Shown here one piece after another: positions 45,801 through 55,788 of a DNA stretch of 64,000 nucleotides. The DNA lies in contig NC_087390.1 of assembly GCF_963675165.1 (NCBI RefSeq), positions 537,001-601,000 of the forward strand. The letters are read 5' to 3'. This DNA is from Halichondria panicea. Taxonomy: Eukaryota > Porifera > Demospongiae > Suberitida > Halichondriidae. Position 1 is the first letter of the stretch. The number at the start of each line of letters is the position of its first letter. The notes under the pieces are model-generated. The model had not been told where the DNA came from, made no database searches, and worked only from the letters and a program-made list of their open reading frames with translations. Position numbers and translations under genes: made by a program.

Positions 45801-46108
45801 AGCCTCGATCCCAGGCCGCACTTCACCAGGGAAGTGGGCCTGGTATCGACTGCTTGCGCATGCGCTAATATCCCCCGGTATCTGGGGGCTTTGGATAACA
45901 TCGTATATGCTCAGTAAAACAATGACATCATAATGGGCAGAGTACTGCAGGACAGGTGTGTGAGGTGTAAGGGGTGAGGGGTGTGAGGTGTGAAACTACT
46001 AAGTCATGGAGTGTATTAATTTAGTGAGGAGTCATCAATATTAGGGTGCTTCCCTACAGTATAATTGCTAGCAAATATGGTTTTTTGGTCCGTGTACTGT
46101 TTTAAAGT

Positions 46109-46471
46109 TACTCAATCATTGTGATGTGATTCGTTGAAGGCACATATTCGTACTTATAGATATATTTTAGTACGTATCTTGTGTTAGAAGGTCAAGGCCA
46201 TTATTCACATACTTAGGAATAAATTCATTAGTTTTGCTATACTCCCCTTTGAGACCTCATACTTTGACACTTCTGCCTATTAGAATTATTAGCAATTTTT
46301 CTTCCTAGTATACTCAATCATTGTGATGTGATTTGTTGAAGGCACATATTCGTACTTATAGATAGATTTTAGTGCGATCTTGTGTTAGAAGGTCAAGGCC
46401 ATTATTCACATACTTAGGAATAAATTCATTTGGTTTGCTGTACTCCCCTTTGAGACCTCATACTTTGACAC
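46109..46471. repeat. 202-bp period tandem duplication
   Basis: Two near-identical stretches, about 46109-46271 and 46311-46471, both running from CTCAATCATTGTGATGTGAT to GAGACCTCATACTTTGACAC, separated by about 40 bp. Confidence 0.9.
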
Positions 46472-46900
46472 TGATCCCAATAAGGGGAGGGTAAGCGTCA
46501 GTCGTCTGGCTGTTCAAAATAGCTGTATAGCTTTATCATAGTACTATGCATAATTGCCCGAGGCTGTGCCGTGGCCAGCGGGTATATAGTAGTCATCTGG
46601 TTTGTTTGTTTATGTGTGGCACATGAGTCTACTTCTGCGTTTACAGCATGGATAGCCTTCACCCAACAAGTTAATACGTAGTTGCAGATTTTGATATAAA
46701 GCCTCGTTGTCGAATATAAGCGAGCAAAACTAAGAAGCTTAAACTTGCACGTTGGCAGCTAGCTAACTAACTACACGCGGCCTTTATTCGAGGTACCCTA
46801 CTTATTTACAGCTGAAGTGATCCCGTACCAAGAACAATGGAACAGGGTCGCTAATAGAAAGCTAAAATTATGATTGTGGTTGTTGCTTATAATTATTATC

Positions 46901-47113
46901 CTAGCCCCAGAGCATACCCCACAGGAGCTATACTGAGACTCTAGGCTTCTTTGCTGACTGTGCTGTGATCCTAGCCCCAGAGCATACCCCACAGGAGCTA
47001 TACTGAGACTCTAGGCTTCTTTGCTGACTGTGCTGTGATCCTAGCCCCAGAGCATACCCCACAGGAGCTATACTGAGACTCTAGGCTTCTTTGCTGACTT
47101 TGCTGTGATCCTA
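46901..47113. repeat. 70-bp tandem repeat, three copies
   Basis: Starts at 46901, 46971 and 47041; each copy begins CTAGCCCCAGAGCATACCCC and ends TGACTGTGCTGTGATC, with a single G to T change in copy 3. No coding sense. Confidence 0.97.
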
Positions 47114-47474
47114 GTCCACAGTACACTACTAAACTCCATTCTCAAAACTTTCAGTCTCTAGACTTTAATTGCTCCCGTACGTTACTTGCTGCTTAGCCTG
47201 CTAACATAACACCCTTAATTCTGATTTATGTGAACAGCCGAGGGTTAGCACTTAGTGCTCTAGTTAAACTTAACGTACTGAAGTTATGGCTGTTGAAAGA
47301 TACATGTATGTTTAACTACAACCCCCCTCCGTTTATTCAATGGTTCGGGGACTCTTTCATCTGCCATAACTTGAATTCCAGGTATCCAATTTCAACGCTT
47401 TTCTGACTTTCTGAAAGCAACCTTTCATATTTGAGAGATAAAAAAGCAATTCTTATTTCTGCTGCTACCTCTCA

Positions 47475-47508
47475 CACACACACACACACGCACACACACA
47501 CACGCGCA

Positions 47509-47579
<71 letters not shown>
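47475..47579. repeat. (CA)n microsatellite, unit 5
   Basis: About 105 bp of CA with a few G interruptions. A second short tract at 47675-47689 forms the acceptor region of the CPVL exon. Confidence 0.93.
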
Positions 47580-47581
<2 letters not shown>

Positions 47582-49146
47582 CCATCGCCACCACAAAACC
47601 TCTAGACAATTCCTGAGGTTTATTATCATAAAATCACCTCAACCAAGTAACTTACAGATAAGACACCCACCCACCCACACACACACACAGGGACGGACGC
47701 AAGTGATGATGAATGCGTACGCTGACCTTGTGTTCCAGTTTAGAATGGCTGACGAGAAAACCAAGCCGCTTACATTTATTCAAGGACCAACACGGCTGTG
47801 CAGTACATCAAAGCTGAACGGTTTTACGATGGCTTCAAGGTACACACACTATACACAGCATCAGAACTCTAGTCACAGAGGCAACTCTAGTACTCAGTAC
47901 CTGTACAGGAACCAACTACTGAAGCCACTGACTAACTACAATGTATGTGCATCACGTACCCCCTCTCGTCCACCAGGGTTCAGTACCTAGCAGTTAGTGA
48001 ACATTGTAGCCAGCTCTGTGCTTGTCTAAGCTATTACTGAACGCAGCTGTTACGGTTTATTCGGTGGCCAATTCACAGAAGCTCAGCATCCAAAATCCAT
48101 TTCACATTCTCAAAGTAGGTATAACATGTTTGTGCCGACTGTTGCAGATTTTTGATGCTCTGCTCAACGGAGATCTGATACCGTATCCTACGTACTTGTA
48201 CAACATGACTGGATCCACCAACTACTACAACATTCAGGACCTCGCTAGGTACACGTATGTTGATAGAGTATGTCAGAAAGTGTTGGATAGAAGTATACAG
48301 TCCTGTTTGGAGTGGTATATACTCTTTTTACCTATACGTAGTGTACTGAACATTCTACTGTATTATTTATCTTATGTTGGTACATACTTAACCAGTGTTT
48401 GGTTAAAGGGCTCTTGTTTGAGTAGCTAATTGAATTTGGGAATCTGTACAAGTTAAGTTGTGTGTATGGATTGAATTTGGGGAAGTCCTGGACTATACAA
48501 TTATCTCTATTGTGGTCATGCACTGTGTTAGAGGACATTGAGAAGCTGTGTGCATGGCAAATAATGGCAAGAAAGATTAGCAGTAATACATGCTGCCCCT
48601 CCCCCAAGCCATAGTCTAGCCTGCCACCCTGTTTGAACTGTACACTGGGGGAAACACTGACTTAAGTATTGTAGGGTGTTGTTGAAATGTCATGCCCTGG
48701 GGTGATTGGTTTCTCCCTGTGTGTATACTTGTGTAAGGAAACCAATCTATAGCTGTCACCCCTTGCAAGGGCAGACCAACAGTGGCTATAATAAAGAGGT
48801 GGTCTGGTTCAAACACATGCTATGGAGACTCTGAAGCTTGTTAACCTGGCTGTATTGGAAAGGGTGCCTGATTATAGGCTGACCACAATAGACAAGTTTC
48901 ACTGCATTTAATTTAGTTACAGTATAAGAACTGTAGAGGGCAATTGCTGACATTTTGGTCATGCAAATTGATTATTTAAGACAGTTCTTCACATGCAATA
49001 TTTCTTATTCGTCCAGCCTATTTTAACTACTACGTTCCCTTCATCAACACCACTGACATCAGACGAGCCATTCACGTCGGCAGTCTCAGCTATGGCTATC
49101 ACGCTGAGGTGGACAGATTAAAGGTTGTTAGTTTTGTATATGTTCT

Positions 49147-49482
49147 TACCCCCCTCCCCACACACACACACACATTTCTTGTTCTTACCCCCCCCACACA
49201 CACACACATTTCTTGTTCTCCCCCCCCACACACACACAAATTTCTTGTTCTCACCTCCCTCCCCACACACACACAAATTTCTTGTTCTCACCCCCCCCCC
49301 ACACGCACACATATTTCTTGTTCTCCCCTCCCTCCCCACACACACACACATTTCCTGTTCTCACCCCCCCCCCACAGATAAATTTCTTGTTCTCACCCCC
49401 CCCCCACAGATAAATTTCTTGTATCACCTCCCTCCCCACACACACACAAATTTCTTGTTCTCACCCCTCCCCCCCACACACA
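49147..49482. repeat. CA/TTTCTTGTTCTCACCC minisatellite, unit 5 part a
   Basis: Closely parallels unit 1 part a, including two ACAGATAAATTTCTTGT variant units. Confidence 0.95.
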
Positions 49483-49719
49483 TAGCCTCGAGACCAGCCG
49501 TTCGTTATCTGAAAGAACGCCTGGTCAAGTTCCAATGTAGCACTCGTTCTAGCTGAGTCAGCGTTTTATAGCATCATAATGATATTCATGGGTAATACAC
49601 CTTGTGCGGACCTTTGTGGGCAATTACCGGTCCAAGAAATTCCTGGACCATAGAATGAGTGCTACATTGGAACTTGACCAGGTGTTCTTTCAGATAACAA
49701 ACGGCTGGTCTCGAGGCTA
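49483..49719. mobile_element. 237-bp inverted-repeat element, unit 5
   Basis: Same element as 6336-6572. The left arm is nearly identical; the right arm carries a few substitutions (GGTGTTCTTT, ATAACAAACG). Same location in the minisatellite, so it was inserted before units 1 and 5 diverged. Confidence 0.75.
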
Positions 49720-49964
49720 CCCACACACACACACATTTCTTGTTCTCACCCCCCCCTCACACACACACACATTTCTTGTTCTCACCCCCACCCCACACAC
49801 ACCCACATATTCTTGTTCTCACCCCCCCACTCACACACATATTCTTGTTCTCACCCCTCCCCCCACACACACACACACATATTCTTGTTCTCACCCCCCC
49901 CCCCCCACACACACACACACACACATATTCTTGTTCTCACCCCCCCCCCCACACACACACACAC
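49720..49964. repeat. CA/TTTCTTGTTCTCACCC minisatellite, unit 5 part b
   Basis: Second part of the array, ending in the TTAAAGGTTTCTAATTTTG flank. Confidence 0.95.
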
Positions 49965-49995
49965 ATTAAAGGTTTCTAATTTTGTTATGTTCGGG

Positions 49996-50012
49996 TTAAC
50001 CCTAACCCTAAC
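49996..50012. repeat. Telomere-like motif, unit 5
   Basis: TTAACCCTAACCCTAAC, conserved context. Confidence 0.9.
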
Positions 50013-50508
50013 CCCCACACACACATTTCTCCCTTCACAGATAGGAGATGATGTTGCCGGGTGTGTGAGGACAGTGAACAAGTTTATGCAGGTGGTCGTG
50101 AGAGGGGGTGGGCACATTTTCCCGTTTGATCAGCCGGAGAGAGCACTCAACCTCATCCAGAACTTTGTGAACATGCAATAGCCTATTATAATTATGTTGT
50201 CTGGAAATGATCATGCTTCAAGTATAAGGATAAAAATGAAATCTATAATTATAGTCGTGTCATTAAATTTTAATATGTTGTTTGAAGAGAAGATTTTAAT
50301 TACCAAATCAACGAAACGATCAAAAACAATTGCTATTAGAGACATAAATAATTATGGAGTGTATAATTATTGTATAGAGTTTATACTCTCTGCCCAATGG
50401 TACACAAAAATATACTGTACATGTATAAGAAAGATAGCCACCGATTGGGAAGACTTATAAGATTTAGTATACAAACTAGACCATAACATAAAACAGGAGT
50501 CATACATA

Positions 50509-51534
50509 CTACCAAATAAACACAATTCTTCGTCTGACATCAACGTACTCGGGACATGTGACAATGTTCTTTTTTGTCTTCTCAGAAGTGCCGAATTCTT
50601 TCAGTGTTTTGTTTTCCAACAGCCCCCTGACAATTGAGGAGCACTCGGTGATCTCAGCTTTGAGGTGAAACACTTCTAGAGTCTTGTTCTTGGCTAACAC
50701 ATTACCAACAGCTTCAGCCTCTTCAGTGGTAACAGTGTATGGAATAGGGATATCGAACTCAGTGTTGGATGATGGCACATACAGCTTTAGGTGTTTTACT
50801 GTATTTTTTTCTCTCAATGCTTTCAAAGCGGGTAGTAGATCCATTGGCAACTGCATAAAAACCATAAGCTCAATGAATTGTAGAGTTGTATTAAGTTGAA
50901 ACATTTGGGCCAGGTTCAAGCGTTCCGAGATTATAATCTGGGCCTCTTTTATTACTATAATAATTACGTAAAGTAGTTAGCTTAGTTAGACATGTGTTAA
51001 GTTGCAGTCCCTGCCATAAATGACTCATGTTACTTTTCAAATCAACACAACGCAGTGTCAATTCCTCTAGAGATGTGTCAGTCTGTAGATACTCACCAAT
51101 AGCTTCATAAAAATCGCAGTCAAGGTGACATTTAAGTTTAAGGCTTTTAATGGAATGTATTCGATTGTCTTTGAGAGAACGTAAAACTTCACAGGCATTA
51201 TCACGACAATCCAAAGTTAGTGATTGCAAGTGCTGGCCATGGTGGGTAAAAAAATATTCAAATTGGCCCTTTATTTCACTTTGGATATCGAGTTCTTTAA
51301 GTATCGGACAATTGAGTTGAGAACTAAAAAGTTGCTCATATTGTGCGGGGGTCAACTTAACATCGGAGCATCGCAGATATTGTAAGCTTAGCTTCCAGTG
51401 GCTTAATATTGAAATTAAGTTTGTGGAAGCAGACACTGAATCTGTTGAAAACGTGTTTTCTTCGTTATTGGTAAATGAATGTTCAAACAGTAAATGTGGT
51501 AAGATTTTCGTGCTATTCTTTTTTAACTCAGTGA
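50509..51534 (-). pseudogene. NLR-E: LRR remnant
   Basis: The minus-strand LRR half of an NLR (SHWKLSLQYLRCS, CPILKELDIQSEIKGQFEYF, TLEVFHLKAEITECSSIVRG). A 1-bp insertion near 50913 (LEPGP in place of LELAQ) breaks the frame between the two parts 50509-50919 and 50891-51436. Homology ends abruptly at about 51534, inside the segment coding LKN in NLR-D, so the NACHT, Death and 2A exons are gone. This is the left border of the unique region 51535-60360. Confidence 0.88.
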
Positions 51535-52540
51535 ACTACATGCAGTTTAAACATGTACGTATGTCACACACCCACACATTAATTTTACGACCTCTATTAA
51601 TTAATTATTGTGTCCCTCTAGATGTGGCTGAGCTGCTAGCATGGACAATGTCTGCAGAATGGACCCCTCTTGATTATTAATAATACTCACTGGCCTTAAT
51701 TCGGAACACTATAGCTAGTTCTGATATGAACGATATATTATACATGCATGTACAGCGTACATTGTAATTTTAGGGTTCAACAATAATTAATCATGCTGTA
51801 TACGTATTCAATTTTGGCATTAGAGACTTTCCTCAATGAAAAAATAATCTTCTATATCAATAAACGTAATTTAGCAATGAACAAACAATTAATTTTATGG
51901 AAGAAAATTCGACTCGTAACTGGGCAAACAATTATGGAGGGTGTCAAGCATAAATTCGTGTACTATTCCTCAATCTGTTCCTGAGGAGGTGACCATCAAC
52001 AGACGAGCTGGACAGTGTACGTAGTCCATTCTCCTCCCTCACTGTTCCTCTGACCGAGGTCTCTTGGGGGGAACTGCATGGAGACACTCACCAGTAAAAT
52101 AGACCATCACAACAACTGACTGTCTCACCTTGCTCAGTGTGTTCAGTGGCCTCTCTCTTCTCACCAGTGAGGGGGTGTGGTCGGGACGAGTGCTCTGCAT
52201 GGGGAACATGTTTTGTATTATTAATTGGTAGCTGTTGCATGTATAATTATACTGTGCTGATATGAGGACAAGTGTCTACTAGCAACATGTATTTGTGATT
52301 GGAGAGCATATGGTTGGTCAAAATGGGGAAAACACCAACTATATATAATGTTAAATTCAAAATTGTTTGTGCCTTGTAGCGGTGGTAAAATGGGGGCTAG
52401 TGGCCATTGATGATAGTCCCGGCCAGATTGCTGACCTGGTATTGCTAGTGCACTCATCAGGTTGGGCACTTGTGGAGGGGCCACTGACAGTGAGCCTACA
52501 GATTTGGGCATGTATAAAAATTAAGCAACAATTATTACAA
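51535..52540. other. Unique region, no assignable gene
   Basis: No match to the repeat units. Short stretches look exon-like but cannot be assigned: plus strand 51621-51680 (DVAELLAWTMSAEW, stop) and about 52379-52490 (VVKWGLVAIDDSPGQIADLV) after a TTGTAG acceptor; minus strand about 52135-52200 with a GTGAGAC donor. None joins convincingly to a neighbour. Confidence 0.4.
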
Positions 52541-52749
52541 TACCGTATAGCGGGTAAATTTCGTGGGGTAAAAAATTCGTTCAACTCGAGAAACGGTGGT
52601 ATTCGTGAATAAAAATTTCGTTTAGTCTCGTGGCTGCACGGCATTCCTACGTTCCGATAAGCCACGCCTACGTTAAAATTTCGTGGAGGTCAGCCTGCCC
52701 ACGAAAATAACGAATATTTTATCCCCCGAAAATTACCCGCTATACGGTA
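52541..52749. mobile_element. MITE, TATAGCGGGTAA family
   Basis: 209-bp element with terminal inverted repeats TACCGTATAGCGGGTAAATT and the complement of AATTACCCGCTATACGGTA. The inner part is also largely self-complementary. Best-preserved member of the family in this window. Confidence 0.85.
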
Positions 52750-52793
52750 TGGAATTACAAGGAATACATGCACCATTATAATTATTTATTCAC

Positions 52794-53096
52794 CTTTGTA
52801 TTTCTCCTCGATTTTATCAGCAAGATTGATTTGTTTGACAGTGTCACTTCTGAGGCCATTGCAAATGTCACTCCATGTACGAGAAGGTGAGTACTACAAC
52901 CAGTGGGTCAGCATTTCACGCAAGCGATCTTGGTCGTTGCTTTCATTAGATTTGATGGCTTTGAGTGTGCCAACTTGAATTCCCAAAGAGAGCCCCAAAT
53001 TAAACCAACTAGTAACAACCTCCATCAAGTTTGAAAACACTTCTTGCAAGTCTCTAGTGCATAATTGATTTTCACACCCATGATCATCCTCGTTGC
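52794..53096 (-). pseudogene. Death-domain exon with an in-frame stop
   Basis: Minus-strand exon bounded by AG and GTGAAT sites. It reads as a Death domain (VVTSWFNLGLSLGIQVGTLKAI, DRLREMLTHWL, TWSDICNGLRSDTVKQINLA, KIEEKYKG), similar to but distinct from the NLR Death domains. A TAG at 52894-52896 interrupts it after THWL. No partner exon is obvious; the minus-strand open stretch at about 53440-53580 (GGEQVGTPSLSHLSHRET) may be an upstream exon. Confidence 0.6.
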
Positions 53097-53672
53097 CTAT
53101 ATGTGTATAGGGTGAGAATAAGAAGTCATGGCTCTACACATGCAGCATGACCAAAATAAAGGATACTGATTTGCCTCAATATCACCTACCCTAAATTGAT
53201 TTGAAGGCTGAAGTAAACCGTTATTGTATGCATGGCTGATCAGTAATCTGGGTCATGTTTGAGGCACTGAATTTTCGCGGATTGCCTAAACTAAACATTT
53301 CAAGGATTTTACTTTAAATTTCAAGGATAGGTTCAAACGACCACACCCCTACAATATAGATACTGGATGTAAACCACTTTTCGAGGCACTAAATTTTCAT
53401 GTTTCTGGGTCAATCCAGAATGTGCCCACAAAAATACATCGTGGCTTCTTTTCATGTGTGTTCACCGACATTAGAGATTGAACGAGACTTAGAATAGTTT
53501 CCCTGTGTGATAAGTGTGAGAGGGAAGGAGTGCCGACTTGTTCTCCTCCTATAGAACTCATCATGGTTTCACTGTAGCGAGAAGATAACAAGTACAGAAT
53601 CACTATATAAATATGTTCTTACATTGACAGCTATAAGCTTACTCCTATAGAGCTAGTGAAGTCAAGGCAGAG
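53097..53672. other. Unique spacer upstream of the Death pseudoexon
   Basis: No recognisable gene. It holds two short related stretches (GAGGCACTGAATTTTCGCGG at 53261 and GAGGCACTAAATTTTCATG at 53384), probably a decayed repeat, and the minus-strand open stretch mentioned for the Death pseudoexon. Confidence 0.35.
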
Positions 53673-53931
53673 ATCCACAGTTTTGTTCTGTTGTTGGAAA
53701 TCCAACAATTCCTCCAGCTCCAATCAGATTGCAGTATCTCAAGGGGATTGATCACACCCACTCAACTGTACCACATGTGAATTTTGCACACGTTGGATTG
53801 ACTGAGAGGCGAGGGCCGCGAGGCCAACACCCACTTTAATAAATGATATTCATCGCTATTGGTTAGCACCCACATAGAATGAATGATATTCATGATACTA
53901 TTGCGTAACAGGCCAGAACAAAACTGTGGAT
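53673..53931. mobile_element. MITE-like inverted repeat, ATCCACAGTTTTGTTCTG
   Basis: 18-bp perfect terminal inverted repeats ATCCACAGTTTTGTTCTG / CAGAACAAAACTGTGGAT about 260 bp apart, with ATGATATTCAT repeated inside. No clear target duplication. Non-coding. Confidence 0.6.
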
Positions 53932-54162
53932 AGGCTTGATTCCCGACCTCCTTCAAGGAGGGCAGCGGCGCTCGACTAGTCACTGTATACGTGTTGGAAG
54001 GAAGAGTGTGGGCAGATATCATGTGATCTTTAATTGACCTTTGACCCAATGCATGCATCAGGTGATCTCTAAGTGATCTGTCTAAGTCCCCTAGGTAGGG
54101 GAGCAAATTCAAGTCTAATCCCCACTTATTCCCGGTAGGGGGGAGGTGGGGCATTACTTTGA

Positions 54163-54383
54163 TAGACTCGCAAACCGTCACTGTTAAAGGCAAACAGTAG
54201 ACTGGTCAAACTCCGTGTTGAGACTCGTGTAACGTTTACCACGATATTTGTGGCAACTAACCGCATGCGGTTACCACAAGCCACTTAAAATATTTTCTGA
54301 TATGCTGACTGTGCAACACGAGTCTCAATACGGAGTTTGACCAGTCTACTGTTCGCCTGCAACAGTGACGGCTTGCGAGTCTA
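54163..54383. mobile_element. Mutator-like MITE with 9-bp target duplication
   Basis: 221-bp element with long (about 75-bp) imperfect terminal inverted repeats starting TAGACTCGCAA(A/G)CCGTCACTG and containing AACAGTAGACTGGTCAAACT. It is flanked by TTACTTTGA on both sides (54154-54162 and 54384-54392). Long TIRs plus a 9-bp duplication fit the Mutator superfamily. Non-coding. Confidence 0.85.
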
Positions 54384-54654
54384 TTACTTTGACAAGTGCA
54401 TTAGTAGAACATTCTAGAAACAGGTGTTTAGTATTGAAGTGTTGAGTTTTGTATTATTTTGTTGAGTGCCATGAATTGACTGTGAAAACTGAATCAATGT
54501 TATCTCTAAATCCCTGATCCCTCGAGCTCACACCACTCACAGGGGGTACGATTCTGATAACCCCCTCGCCGTTAGGGACATCCAGCTCCAATGACCAATC
54601 TCAATGAAAGGTAGCTGTTCTTGTTTGGAGCATTTTCTCCATATAATTATGGAT

Positions 54655-55610
54655 TGCAGAGAGTAACTCTAGAGATTGTAAGATGGAGAATTGATACTTC
54701 TTTTTATTGTTGATATTCTCTGTAAACTTTACTACAATATTAATTCTGGTAAAATTCAACACAACAATATTATTCTGACATGAGATCTAGATTAGAGTTT
54801 AATTAATAGAGTCTAATGTATATATTCACGTAGTTCTAGGGGAGCCCCATATTACGATTAACTGCATGATCAATAAATTATTGGACTAGCCAATGGCTAC
54901 ACTACACTGATAGCAGGTAGATCACATGTCGCCCAGGGCACGGTATTATATATACAACATTCATTCATGCTCTTTAGGAAATCTATTCGTGACCAATTTC
55001 TTTTGTCGATAAACGTTTACCTTAAGGTGGCATATTTTCTGCTATTTCTGCGAATGAGAGTAAAATCGCAAAAATTGGTACTCGCAAATAATTGGCTGCC
55101 CTCTTGTTCAGATCGACATTTCGCAAAAAATTATACCAGCAAAATGCACAAAACTGTAAAAACGCAAACAAATCTACCTGTGAAAATAATTTATGTCACC
55201 TTAAGGTATTTATATACATCCGCACATTCTAAGTGTTTAGTGTACTGGAGAGGATATATTTGTCATCAGCATGCAGGGAGGGATCTTGTATCGTAAATAC
55301 ACTGATAGCAGGTAGATCACATGTCTCCCATGGGCACGGTACAACATTCATTCATTGTAATTCTCTCTTTAGGAAATCTATTAGTGACCAAAACGCTTCA
55401 ATTTCTTTGGTCGATAAACGTTTACTTATACATCCGCACATTCTAGGTTAACAAAGTGTTTAGTGTACTGGAGAGGATATTTGTCATCAGCATCTTGTAT
55501 CAGTAAATACCATGAAGTAGGATCGATAAGTTCCTATTGCTTCATCTGGTTACTGAGATGAATGGTGGAACAATTATCGGATTTGGGTTTTGAAACGAAG
55601 ATAATAAAGT
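54655..55610 (-). pseudogene. Degenerate NACHT-exon remnants
   Basis: Scattered minus-strand pieces of the NLR NACHT exon: about 54670-54880 (NFLHL region; GAGCCCC/ACGTAGTTCT block), about 54900-55018 and about 55205-55610 (pre-NACHT region coding ECADV, YKHLS, DDKYPLQ, QPDEA). A block from GATAGCAGGTAGATCACATG to the pre-NACHT segment is present twice. Many deletions and stops; Walker motifs are lost. It lies directly downstream of the ZU5/Death gene on the same strand, so that gene probably once continued into NACHT. Confidence 0.75.
55020..55206. mobile_element. MITE with CCTTAAGGTG(A/G)CATA ends
   Basis: 187-bp element inserted in a NACHT remnant. Terminal inverted repeats CCTTAAGGTGGCATA / TATGTCACCTTAAGG, flanked by TA on both sides. 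The paralogous empty site is AACGTTTACTTATACATCC at about 55426. TA target duplication suggests the Tc1/mariner-pogo group. Confidence 0.8.
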
Positions 55611-55788
55611 GGAACATTCAATATTGGGTCCTCCAAACTATATGTATAGGAGAAATAATTATATACCTTATTATATAGGACCAAACTTTCTTATACTTGA
55701 ATAATGTACGTACAGTAATCTTTGAGATAATTATGTTTTATTCTATCACTATCAACATAAATTAAGCCGATTAACTAAGGTGATTTAA

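Larger units (their letters stand above)
45801..47274. other. Non-homologous segment replacing EAF exons 2-3
   Basis: About 1.47 kb unlike the other units. It begins with a GC-richer stretch (CCTCGATCCCAGGCC, GCGCATGCGC), contains the two tandem repeats annotated separately, and then returns to unit homology at about 47275 (GTACTGAAGTTATGGCTG). Apart from the repeats I see no gene. Confidence 0.75.
47691..50181 (+). pseudogene. CPVL: CPVL C-terminal exons, unit 5 (frameshifts)
   Basis: Exons 47691-47839, 48148-48248, 49017-49123 and 50041-50181. The first has a 2-bp insertion (GAGAAAACC), the second a 2-bp deletion (ACATTCAGG), and the third lacks 6 bp at its start (CCTATTTTAAC). The final exon reads VAGCVRTVNKF, RGGGHIFPFDQPERAL. 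A degenerate passenger copy. Confidence 0.82.
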
